A stretch of DNA of 18,206 nucleotides from UBA6624 sp964507645 (GCA_964507645.1 CAZDPU010000021.1:1-18206), one strand, 5' to 3'; numbered from the stretch's first letter, positions 8,360-15,595 are shown. Numbers and translations are program-made. Notes: generated by a model from the sequence alone, not told the origin.

Positions 8360-10263
8360 AAAAGATTATAAGTAAGCTTCTTTTACTGATTGCTTTTATT
8401 TCTGCAAGAGGTGATGCAACATTTCCAGAAAGCCCATTTTGGCCTATGGCAATAGGAAACAAATGGCTCTATGAATTTGAAGGAAACCTAACAAGCTCTA
8501 TAGTCAATTCTTCATTTGAGATTGAGGTTATTGACAGGGTTATAAAGGATGGCTATACATACTGGGTTGTTTCTGGCTACCCTGGAAAACTGGGACCTTT
8601 TCAAAATACAACACTTAAGGTTAGATACAACTCGAAAGCCAAGTCATATTTTTACAGAACCCCTTCAGGGGATGAGTTGCCATTCTTGCCAATGGATCCA
8701 GATGGAGCAAGAACATATGGTGTGTCTTCAGGCAATGCAGAAGGCTGGGATCTTGCTGACTCAATGAAATATCATGTTTGTCAAGGTTGTAAAAATATAG
8801 GAGTTGATGAATGGATACTGAAAGATGGTTTAGGCGTCATAAGCAGAACTTGGTTTGAACCTAATGGAACTTGGGGAAATTATGTTTTAAGAGAGGCTTT
8901 CATCAATGGAGAACGTTTTTATCCTGGGTATCAGGAAGATGGATTAAATGTTGAGGTAAGGGCTAAACCAGACAGGACTCAAGTAAGGTTTGAAATGATA
9001 ATAAGGAACTTGTCTGATGATGTCAAGATGCTCAATTATCCTTCAGCAAAAAAGTTTGACTTTACTGTTTACAACAAAAACAAAACTCATGTTTTGTGGG
9101 AGGCATCTGCTGGGCAGTTCTTTTTGGAGGCTCTTAAAAAAGAAACACTTCTCCCAGGCGAAGAAATAAAGATAGAAAGAACTTGGAATTACTATAAGAG
9201 AGACAGTTCCCTTGTTGAGGCAGGAACCTTGTTTGTCGAGGGTGTTTTGCCGCTTGTAGAGAATGAGATAACAATAGGGCCTATACCTTTTCAAGCTGGT
9301 TCAGGCTTGGTTGTAGAAGGCTCTAGCGCAATTGCAGAGGAGATATTGGAAAGTCCAGCAATTGAAATTGTTGTAGATTATTCAAAAAGTCTACTTGACA
9401 ACATTAATGCTTCTAGCGGCAGAAGCATAAAGCAGAAGGTAGTAATTAATGCTTTGGAGAATTTGTTTCTTCAGGGAAAAATGGAAGATCACCTTGTTGG
9501 AGTAAGAGTTTTTGGAAGTAGTGACAACCCTGGATGCAATTTAACATCTTTAATACATCCTCTTGAGCCATTCAAACCCTATAAAGCCCTAATGTCTTTA
9601 GAGGATTTGATTCCAGCTGGACAATCTGCTCTTACAAGGGCTCTTAAATCTGCATATTTAGATTTAAAAAATCACCCAGGTCCAAAATCTATATTTTTAA
9701 TTACTGATGGTGGAGACTCATGTGACCAAAATCCAACAATAATAAGAGATCTTCTTAACAACAGCTCTACAGATTTCACACTTGAGGTCTTTGGTTTTAA
9801 TCTAAATTCAAAACTCCAATCTGCTTATAAGAAATTAGCAAAAGACACAGGGGGTTCATTTCATCCCTTTATAACTTTGGTTGAATTAAGTTCATCCTTG
9901 GAAGATTGGTCCAATGTATATCTAAATGGGGGTCAGTTGGAAATAGTTTCGGAGAATGAAACTGGAGAGGGTTTTGTTGTTGTGAACGCATATGGATCAA
10001 TAGTTGCTTCTGGGGTTGTAGGAAAACCAGTTCGAGTCTTGGAAGGAAATTATTCAATCAGGGTTTTGGGTGCAAAAACTTTACATGTTCCGGGAATAGA
10101 TGTTTCAAAAGGCAGAAGAACCATAGTCTTTCTTGAAGAGAGGATCAAAGAGTTGGATGAGTTGGAAAGCATAGACGTCAAGGTTTCGGAAATGAATGAA
10201 ACAGAAGAAGATGATGATGAAAAGGGTGATGGGAAAAAGGGCGGAAGAAGGGGAATAAGATAA
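8356..10263 (+). CDS. Secreted BsuPI-domain plus VWA-domain protein
   Basis: The 635-residue protein begins with a hydrophobic signal segment (4-16) that ends near 'ARGDA', so it is probably exported without a lipobox. Residues 20-190 form a Trp/Tyr-rich beta region with a 'CQGC' pair (C142, C145). Residues 197-300 match the BsuPI domain, known from intracellular proteinase inhibitors: 'FEMIIRNLSDD', 'KFDFTVYNKNK', 'VLWEASAGQFFLEAL', 'LLPGEE'. A VWA domain follows (336-525) with a complete metal site: 'DYSKS' (341-345), Thr427 and Asp451 in 'ITDGGDSC'. A small beta domain (530-600) and a highly charged, Glu/Asp then Lys/Gly/Arg tail close it. It probably binds a partner protein in the envelope through its metal site. 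C394 and C456 may form a disulfide. Its start overlaps the thioredoxin-fold gene's stop. Confidence 0.85.
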   Translation: MKKIISKLLLLIAFISARGDATFPESPFWPMAIGNKWLYEFEGNLTSSIVNSSFEIEVIDRVIKDGYTYWVVSGYPGKLGPFQNTTLKVRYNSKAKSYFYRTPSGDELPFLPMDPDGARTYGVSSGNAEGWDLADSMKYHVCQGCKNIGVDEWILKDGLGVISRTWFEPNGTWGNYVLREAFINGERFYPGYQEDGLNVEVRAKPDRTQVRFEMIIRNLSDDVKMLNYPSAKKFDFTVYNKNKTHVLWEASAGQFFLEALKKETLLPGEEIKIERTWNYYKRDSSLVEAGTLFVEGVLPLVENEITIGPIPFQAGSGLVVEGSSAIAEEILESPAIEIVVDYSKSLLDNINASSGRSIKQKVVINALENLFLQGKMEDHLVGVRVFGSSDNPGCNLTSLIHPLEPFKPYKALMSLEDLIPAGQSALTRALKSAYLDLKNHPGPKSIFLITDGGDSCDQNPTIIRDLLNNSSTDFTLEVFGFNLNSKLQSAYKKLAKDTGGSFHPFITLVELSSSLEDWSNVYLNGGQLEIVSENETGEGFVVVNAYGSIVASGVVGKPVRVLEGNYSIRVLGAKTLHVPGIDVSKGRRTIVFLEERIKELDELESIDVKVSEMNETEEDDDEKGDGKKGGRRGIR

Positions 10264-10269
10264 TTTTTC

Positions 10270-10875
10270 ATGCTTGATTTTCTTTGGGAAAATAAAGGCT
10301 GCGTATTTGTTGTTGCGGTTATTGTTTTTTTTGTTCTCTATGTTGTTGGTCGCTCTGGGAATCTCCAAAGCCTTGTTACCAAGTCAAATGACAATCTTAT
10401 TGTTACAAAAGTCAAAGTTTTAGATGTCCTAAAGGTTGACCCCCATGATGTAAATTCAACTATTGAAAACATGGGTAAAAAAATATCTGAAATTTCTGGC
10501 CTAGACAGAAAGACGGCGGAAGATTTGGTTATAGAAGGGCCTTTGGTTGGAGAGTTTAAAGGAGGTCTTGCTTATCTTGAAGTTGAAGGCTCTCAGGTTG
10601 AGTGGTTAAAGCCAGGAGATAGGTTAATTATTTTTTCTTGTTCAGTTTATTCGTATCCTGCACAGGCAAGAGATTGCTTTGAGATACCTGATGGAAATAT
10701 ATTATTTATGGATTATCCTCCTAACCTAAGAGGAATTATTGACAAAAGGGGGAATTTTTCTCAGATTGACGCTTCTTCACTAGGGAAAGATTCGAATTTT
10801 ACTGGAATGATTCTGGTTGCAGATGTTTCATTGAGGGAGGAAGGTTTCTTGGATCCTGATTTTTCTGAAGAATGA
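10270..10875 (+). CDS. Unrecognised single-pass membrane protein
   Basis: This 201-residue protein has one hydrophobic segment (about 11-27) and a mostly beta soluble part that should face the periplasm. I do not recognise the family. The segment 86-140 reads as a small beta barrel candidate ('LVIEGPLVGEF', 'AYLEVEG', 'LKPGDRLIIFSC'), a pattern sometimes seen in OB-fold proteins, but this is weak. Two cysteines (C124, C136) lie in the exported part; a third, C11, is at the membrane edge. It begins 6 bases after the VWA gene, with no good ribosome binding site nearby (a G-rich stretch is about 20 bases upstream), so it may rely on coupling. Its stop overlaps the aminotransferase start by 4 bases. 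Confidence 0.7.
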   Translation: MLDFLWENKGCVFVVAVIVFFVLYVVGRSGNLQSLVTKSNDNLIVTKVKVLDVLKVDPHDVNSTIENMGKKISEISGLDRKTAEDLVIEGPLVGEFKGGLAYLEVEGSQVEWLKPGDRLIIFSCSVYSYPAQARDCFEIPDGNILFMDYPPNLRGIIDKRGNFSQIDASSLGKDSNFTGMILVADVSLREEGFLDPDFSEE

Positions 10876-12029
10876 AATTTGGCAAGGAAATCATAGGAAA
10901 CTGGCATCTTGATCCAGCTGCCTCATTTTTAAATCATGGCTCTTATGGAGCATGTCCAATTCCAGTATTGAAGTCTCAATCAAAATGGAGAGAGAGGATG
11001 GAGTTTCAACCATGCCAGTTCTTTGGAAGGGATGTATGGGAAGGCCTCATTGAAGATTCGCTGAAGGAGGTAGGGCTTTTTGTTTCTGCAAGAGGTGAGG
11101 ATATCGCTTTTATTGACAATGCAACAACGGGTGTTAATTCTGTTCTTAGGTCAATGGACTTTAATCCTGGAGATGAGCTTGTAACAACAAGCCATGTTTA
11201 TGGTGCCGTCAAGGCAACCATGGATTTTGTTGCAATACAGACAGGTGCAATAGTGAAGGAGGTCAATATCCCATTTCCCCCAAAGAGCAATGATGAGATA
11301 ATCAACCATATTGAAAGTGCATTAACTTCCAAGACAAAGCTTTTATTGATTGACCATATTGCCTCTGGATCTGCGACAATTTTTCCGGTGGCTGAAATTG
11401 TGAAGATGGCTCATGACAAAGGGGTAAAGGTTTTGGTTGATGGTGCTCATGCTATTGGCCAAATTAAATTGGACATTCCATCTTTGGGTGCTGATTGGTA
11501 CATAACAAATGCACACAAGTGGCTTTATGCGCCAAAAGGGTGTGCGCTTCTTTGGACCTCGCCAGAATGCCAGGAGCAAACACATCCCACTGTCATTTCA
11601 TGGGGATATCATGGAAATGAGGGTTATAGCAGGGAATTCCTATGGCAGGGAACGCGGGACCTTTCTCCATGGCTTTCAACAGGTGCTGCAATAGATTTCT
11701 ATAAGAGCTTTGGGGAAGATGATGTCAAATCCTACATGCACAATCTTGCTTGGGACTCTGCTGAGATGCTTGCTGGAGAATGGGGTGTTGAGCTTGGCTT
11801 GAATAGAGATATGTTTGCAAGCATGGTGCCTATTCCGCTTCCAGGTCGTGTGAAGGGTGGGGATGAGGAGATGGTTGAAATTGTCAAAACCCTTTGGAAA
11901 AAATACAAAGTCGAGGTGGCCATAACAAGTCCAACTGACTGTATATCGGCAAGAATATCAGCACAAATTTACAATGAAAAATCAGATTATCAAAGGTTGT
12001 CCGATGCAGTTAAGGCTGAATTTATGTAA
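10872..12029 (+). CDS. Class V aminotransferase-fold PLP enzyme (isopenicillin N epimerase-like)
   Basis: The 385-residue enzyme belongs to the class V (fold type I) PLP family. The N-terminal 'FLNHGSYGACP' (19-29) is characteristic of the isopenicillin-N-epimerase-like branch. 'ATTGVNSVLRS' forms the phosphate-binding part, 'LVDGAHAIGQ' (188-197) holds the PLP-contacting Asp190 and His193, and 'TNAHKW' gives the Schiff-base Lys216. The length is typical. Members include epimerases, cysteine desulfurase-like enzymes and C-S lyases such as those of ergothioneine synthesis, so the reaction cannot be named here. No beta-lactam or ergothioneine gene is near. It has no signal peptide, so it is cytoplasmic, and it closes the long operon, overlapping the upstream membrane-protein gene by 4 bases. 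A role in sulfur or cysteine supply for the redox genes upstream would be speculation. Confidence 0.88.
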   Translation: MKFGKEIIGNWHLDPAASFLNHGSYGACPIPVLKSQSKWRERMEFQPCQFFGRDVWEGLIEDSLKEVGLFVSARGEDIAFIDNATTGVNSVLRSMDFNPGDELVTTSHVYGAVKATMDFVAIQTGAIVKEVNIPFPPKSNDEIINHIESALTSKTKLLLIDHIASGSATIFPVAEIVKMAHDKGVKVLVDGAHAIGQIKLDIPSLGADWYITNAHKWLYAPKGCALLWTSPECQEQTHPTVISWGYHGNEGYSREFLWQGTRDLSPWLSTGAAIDFYKSFGEDDVKSYMHNLAWDSAEMLAGEWGVELGLNRDMFASMVPIPLPGRVKGGDEEMVEIVKTLWKKYKVEVAITSPTDCISARISAQIYNEKSDYQRLSDAVKAEFM

Positions 12030-12045
12030 CTTCTTTTTTAAGGAG

Positions 12046-12064
12046 TATAATTTTTTGGAGGTGA
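12046..12064 (+). promoter_or_regulatory. Candidate -10 box and strong ribosome binding site before the pilin gene
   Basis: The 39 bases between the aminotransferase and pilin genes hold a perfect TATAAT (12046-12051) and then GGAGGTGA (12057-12064), the best ribosome binding site in the window, 7 bases (counted from GGAGG) before the ATG. A clear -35 box is absent (best matches 3 of 6). A transcript from this box would begin inside or just before the ribosome binding site, so the -10 call is less certain than the ribosome binding site. Confidence 0.4.
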
Positions 12065-12068
12065 GATT

Positions 12069-13088
12069 ATGAAAAAAGGATTTACTCTCATTGAACTTTT
12101 AGTTGTTATAACTATATTGGGCATATTGGTTGCTCTTGCATTACCTAACTTTGTGAAGGCTAAAGACAAAGCAAAAGAGGTTGAGGTTAAGAATAACTTA
12201 AGGATCATCACAGGAGCTCTTCACAGGTTTGCTGCAGATTATGACGGATATTATCCGGGTTACATTTGGGGAGGAACCCCAAATGCTTGGGGTTATAGTG
12301 GAACGAGTGTTTCTCACCAAGATCTTGCTGATCATGATCATGGAAGCTGGTCTGCATTAGACCCATTGCTGAGATACGGCTATCTTGACGAATATCCTGC
12401 AAATCCTTTTGTGAGGGATGGAAGAGGCATGTGTACGATGGCTGTTGACGATCCTAGGTTTGGATGTCTTGATGAACATATACTTGATCATGTTGGACTT
12501 ACAGAATCACCATTGAATAGTGGTACCTACATGGGAAATGTGCTTCATGATCCAAATTTCCCTTCTTCATGTTGGTCAGCATTAAGCCATACAACGAATG
12601 ACTGTCAATCTGCTGGAACTTATTTTGTGGGTGACGGTGATCCAAAGAGTATCGATTTTATCCCAGGCCTTTTCATTTACAGGTCATTGGTTTCAGGGAG
12701 ATTTGCACCTTATGCACAGCAAGATCAAAACAACCCTACAAGTGAAACGAAAGCCGTATCCCAAGGTTGGGTTTTGGCTGCTTATGGTTCAACAAGAGGA
12801 ACTGGAAAAGATTATCTTTGTTCTCCAGCATATCAGCTTAATGGATCAATTGAATCAAGGGGAGACAGGGAATGTATGCCGGGTGCAGGCGCAAACGGTG
12901 AGCAGCCTTACAGCGGCGACACCATATATGGTGACGGTGTCCCCAATGTTCTTATGAGCGATGCCTGGGATCCTGACAATGATGGTGTCATTGGAGATTC
13001 AAAAGGGTTTAGGTTCATTCCTGGAAATCCGGATTCATTGCTTGATGGAATCATCATGATTGTGGACACTGACGGCAACGCGAGATAA
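12069..13088 (+). CDS. Large GspG-like type IV pilin / pseudopilin
   Basis: The N-terminus 'MKKGFTLIELL' is a textbook class III signal: the prepilin peptidase would cut after Gly4, leaving N-methylated Phe+1 with Glu+5, and residues 5-26 form the hydrophobic helix. The following part, 'RFAADYDGYYPG' to 'LDEYPANPF' (53-114), resembles the GspG core, where the C-terminal domain begins. At 339 residues it is more than twice the usual GspG length (about 140). The added part has six cysteines (122, 133, 168, 179, 251, 269), many Gly, Asp and aromatic residues, and a calcium-loop-like 'DPDNDG' (301-306). It might be a minor or specialised surface pilin. No secretin, ATPase or inner-membrane assembly gene is here, so it must rely on machinery elsewhere. 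The strong ribosome binding site suggests high output. Confidence 0.88.
   Translation: MKKGFTLIELLVVITILGILVALALPNFVKAKDKAKEVEVKNNLRIITGALHRFAADYDGYYPGYIWGGTPNAWGYSGTSVSHQDLADHDHGSWSALDPLLRYGYLDEYPANPFVRDGRGMCTMAVDDPRFGCLDEHILDHVGLTESPLNSGTYMGNVLHDPNFPSSCWSALSHTTNDCQSAGTYFVGDGDPKSIDFIPGLFIYRSLVSGRFAPYAQQDQNNPTSETKAVSQGWVLAAYGSTRGTGKDYLCSPAYQLNGSIESRGDRECMPGAGANGEQPYSGDTIYGDGVPNVLMSDAWDPDNDGVIGDSKGFRFIPGNPDSLLDGIIMIVDTDGNAR
12275..12294 (+). other. Perfect 8-bp stem-loop inside the pilin coding region
   Basis: AACCCCAA (12275-12282) and TTGGGGTT (12287-12294) form a perfect 8-bp stem with a 4-base loop ATGC. Four of the pairs are G-C in each arm, so it is stronger than other inverted repeats I found here. 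It lies about 70 codons into the pilin gene and has no T-run after it, so it is not a normal terminator. It may simply follow from the codons for the Gly-Thr-Pro-Asn-Ala-Trp-Gly stretch. Confidence 0.45.
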
Positions 13089-13097
13089 AAGCATTTT

Positions 13098-13436
13098 ATG
13101 AAGAGAGTATTTTTCTTTCTCTCTCTTTTCCTTTTTTATGGATGTGGAGGAGGGAATGATGATCCTCTTTGCTGTTCTGGCCCCGAAGTATGGGTGACAA
13201 GCGGTCCAGAAAGCACTACGACCTCTACAGAGGCAACCTTTGAATTCACATCAAACATCACAGATGCCACATACACCTGCTGGCTTGTAAACGAAGATCC
13301 GGCAGAAAGTTGCACCTCTTCACATTCTTACACAGGTCTTGGAGTCGGCTTGCACGCCTTTGTGGTGATTGCTCAGGATGCGGTTGGCAATACGTACTCA
13401 AGCGAATATTGGGAATGGGAAATACTCCAAGATTAA
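13098..13436 (+). CDS. Small lipoprotein with one bacterial Ig-like domain
   Basis: The 112-residue product has a short lipoprotein signal (lipobox 'FYGC', Cys16, Gly+2), a Gly/Asp linker with a vicinal cysteine pair (C25, C26), and one beta-sandwich repeat (about 32-110). That repeat follows a pattern common in secreted bacterial proteins: 'TSGPESTTTSTEATFEF', a Cys (C61), 'ESCTSSHSYTGLGVG' (C72), then 'AQDAVGNT' and a Trp-rich last strand. In relatives this repeat is usually present in many copies; here there is one, as if the protein were a minimal adhesion or cap module. C61 and C72 occupy the two conserved repeat cysteines and probably pair. No good ribosome binding site precedes the ATG, which lies 9 bases after the pilin stop, so translation may be coupled. 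Confidence 0.8.
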   Translation: MKRVFFFLSLFLFYGCGGGNDDPLCCSGPEVWVTSGPESTTTSTEATFEFTSNITDATYTCWLVNEDPAESCTSSHSYTGLGVGLHAFVVIAQDAVGNTYSSEYWEWEILQD

Positions 13437-13461
13437 AATACGCTTACAGAGAGAATAATTA

Positions 13462-14718
13462 ATGAGAAAAGTGTTTTTTGTACTTTTTTTATCCTTGATT
13501 TACTCTTGTGGAGCAAGTGATGGAGGGGATTGTTGTGTTAATGCATACACCAGCAATCCAGACATGAATGGGCAATTTTTGAATGCAGTTCTTGTAAATA
13601 GAAATCCGGACTGCAGAGATTATGCGACAGATGCAAATGACGGTGACTACGGATCGAACCTAATTTCAGACATATCAAATGGTATCAGCAATGCCTTCAG
13701 CGACGTGCATATCGATATGGTTGTTGCAAGTGGTTGGAATGGAGACAACTATGACTATGACAATGTGACGCTGACCAATGACCCGAATCTTGCGACCCAT
13801 TGCAGAATGACATCAAACATGATTCCGAATCATGATTTTGGTGTTGAGGTCACTGGCTTTGGGGGTGATGGATGGACAAAGGCCATTGACCATTCAGATG
13901 TTGAAGTTACCTATGTCCCTGTAGATCCAATTCGAACCAACACACCCACAGACACTCCGAGAAATCCACCGATCTTCGATTTTGACGGCATTTTGCTGAA
14001 TGGTGTTGGCATTTCTATGGATTCTGGTTTTTGCTATAACCCCGGAGTAAACTCAGGTCCTCCGCCCTTGCGATCAAATGAGGCTTGCAACACCTCTGGA
14101 TGCGGTCCGCAAAATTCTTGGTTTGAATTGCCAGCATATAAGATTTGGCAACCTGATGCAGAAAATATGGCTGCCGTTTTTGATCCTTATTTTGCACACG
14201 GATATGAAGGCACCTACCATTATCATGCCTTAACCCATCCATTGCAGGAAGATGCTGATCAAGATCAACCGCCTTCCAATGGTAATGGATCTCCTGTTAT
14301 TGGGTTTGCCCCAGATGGATTTCCGATTTACGGGCATTGGTTCATTGACGGCAACAGTCAATTGGTGAAAGCTGAGTCCGGTTATGAAACTTATGCAACC
14401 AACTCGCGTACACCAATAGCGACTGCCTTGCACGGCACTCCGCCAACCCCTTGGGACATTGAGAACAATCCCACCTCCTTTGCCTGTGACTTTGGTCTTG
14501 AAATGGGGCGTTACGAAGAGGATTGGTATTTTGCCGATACGGGAAATCTTGATGAGTGCAACGGGGCATATGACGTGAATGGTGATTACGGTTACTACAT
14601 AACCGACAAATACCCATTCACTCCGCCTTGCACCTTTGGCGTTCGTGATCCGTCATTCGGCAAGGAGTCTCCGACTGAGCCGAGCACCATTTCGCGCCTG
14701 CGTAGAATCAGGCCCTAG
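13462..14718 (+). CDS. YHYH-domain lipoprotein
   Basis: The 418-residue lipoprotein (lipobox 'IYSC', Cys16) carries the YHYH domain, a secreted family of unknown role named for its His/Tyr motif. The motif is at 252-255, followed by 'GFAPDGFPIYGHW' (281-293) and 'NLDECNGAYDVNGDYGYYIT' (362-381), both typical. The His and Asp residues may bind metal, but this is unproven. Ten cysteines follow Cys16, an even number. The N-terminal third shares its leader layout with the preceding lipoprotein, including a cysteine pair (C24, C25). GAGAG lies about 9 bases before the start. Composition changes within the gene: the 3' half is GC-rich (two counted samples near 60%) and uses CGN for arginine, while the 5' half is AT-rich and uses AGA. 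The last 11 bases overlap the convergent recombinase gene. Confidence 0.88.
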   Translation: MRKVFFVLFLSLIYSCGASDGGDCCVNAYTSNPDMNGQFLNAVLVNRNPDCRDYATDANDGDYGSNLISDISNGISNAFSDVHIDMVVASGWNGDNYDYDNVTLTNDPNLATHCRMTSNMIPNHDFGVEVTGFGGDGWTKAIDHSDVEVTYVPVDPIRTNTPTDTPRNPPIFDFDGILLNGVGISMDSGFCYNPGVNSGPPPLRSNEACNTSGCGPQNSWFELPAYKIWQPDAENMAAVFDPYFAHGYEGTYHYHALTHPLQEDADQDQPPSNGNGSPVIGFAPDGFPIYGHWFIDGNSQLVKAESGYETYATNSRTPIATALHGTPPTPWDIENNPTSFACDFGLEMGRYEEDWYFADTGNLDECNGAYDVNGDYGYYITDKYPFTPPCTFGVRDPSFGKESPTEPSTISRLRRIRP

Positions 14719-15586
14719 GGTGACAGGCCCTGTATGTCATGAGCAGGTCAGGGAAAGCCAGATGGGTATAGACCTGTGTCGTGCTTATCCTCTTGTGCCC
14801 AAGCAGTGACTGCACTATCCTGATGTCACAGCCGTTCTGCAGCATGTGTGTCGCAAAGGCATGCCTCAATGCATGCGGTGATATCCCTGCACCCAAGCCG
14901 GCACTCTTGACAGCCTCATAGAACCTGTTCCTCAATTGCCTTGTCGTTATGGGTGTTCCCTTCTTGCTTATGAACAGGTAGGGCGACTCATCATTATCCC
15001 ATTCCTTCCTTGGCCCCTCAATCCAGTTTTCAAGCTTCTCCTTTGACCTTGGGCCAATGAGGCAAACCCTTTCGCGGCTTCCCTTTCCCATGACCCTGAC
15101 TTCGGCCTTTGACTTGCTGAGATCGGTCAGTTCAAGCTTCAGGACCTCACTTCCACGGAGGCCTGCGTCATAGATCATCTGGAACATTGCAGAATCCCTC
15201 ATTCCTATGGCTGTCTTGACGTCACATGAGTCAATGATGTCCTCAACCTGTCTTTGCACCAGGAATGTCGGAAGGTGTATCTTTCTCCTGGGGTTGACTA
15301 TAAGCCTTGCAACATCATCTTTCTCATAGCCGCTGTCAATAAGGAACTTCCCCCATCTCCTTAAGGAAGAGGCATGCCTTGAAAGCGTTCTTGGAGACTT
15401 TCCCCTTATTCCGAGTGATGCTATATGGTCAGCCATCTCTTCTGCCGTTGTGCAGTTTTTTTCAAGCCATCCCTTTACGTCTTTCATGTATGCCTCTACA
15501 GTGAGATCCGATTTTCCCTCGCTGAAAAGGAACAGTGAAAATTTCTCCAGCAATTCAGTGTATTTCTTTTGATTCGCAAGGTTCAT
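14708..15586 (-). CDS. XerC/XerD-type tyrosine recombinase
   Basis: This 292-residue site-specific recombinase has the usual XerC/D length and plan: an N-terminal SAM-like core-binding domain (about 8-95) and a catalytic domain with all six active-site residues: Arg144 ('DAGLRGSEV'), Lys168 ('VMGKGSRERV'), His238 and Arg241 ('HALRHAFATHML'), His264 ('LLGHKRISTT') and nucleophile Tyr273. It would cut and join DNA through a phosphotyrosine link. In many bacteria such proteins resolve chromosome dimers at dif; I see no dif-like site here, so XerC, XerD or a solitary Xer cannot be separated. GC is about 48-57% in counted samples, higher than the operon genes, but arginine is still mostly AGG. It overlaps the YHYH gene tail to tail by 11 bases and its ATG lies 10 bases from the helicase ATG. 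Confidence 0.92.
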   Translation of the reverse strand: MNLANQKKYTELLEKFSLFLFSEGKSDLTVEAYMKDVKGWLEKNCTTAEEMADHIASLGIRGKSPRTLSRHASSLRRWGKFLIDSGYEKDDVARLIVNPRRKIHLPTFLVQRQVEDIIDSCDVKTAIGMRDSAMFQMIYDAGLRGSEVLKLELTDLSKSKAEVRVMGKGSRERVCLIGPRSKEKLENWIEGPRKEWDNDESPYLFISKKGTPITTRQLRNRFYEAVKSAGLGAGISPHALRHAFATHMLQNGCDIRIVQSLLGHKRISTTQVYTHLAFPDLLMTYRACHPRA

Positions 15587-15595
15587 GCTGTATAA

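Noticed and set aside
9043..9294. Minus-strand open frames opposite the VWA, YHYH and helicase genes
   Set aside because: They mirror well-supported genes, have no ribosome binding sites or recognisable domains, and look like chance frames.
10190..10262. Long purine-rich run at the end of the VWA gene as a regulatory tract
   Set aside because: It is explained by the Glu/Asp/Lys/Gly/Arg-rich C-terminal tail in an organism that favours purine codons for Arg.
12920..12933. Palindrome CACCATATATGGTG as an operator
   Set aside because: It is deep in the pilin coding region, far from any start, and fits the codons there; no second copy was seen.
13081..13105. ATAAAA/TTTTAT inverted repeat after the pilin gene as a terminator
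   Set aside because: The stem is only A-T pairs, and the next gene begins within it.
14708..15586. Recombinase as the integrase of a mobile element or integron
   Set aside because: No phage, transposon or cassette genes, no tRNA and no att-like long repeats are nearby; length and layout fit a XerC/D-type protein.
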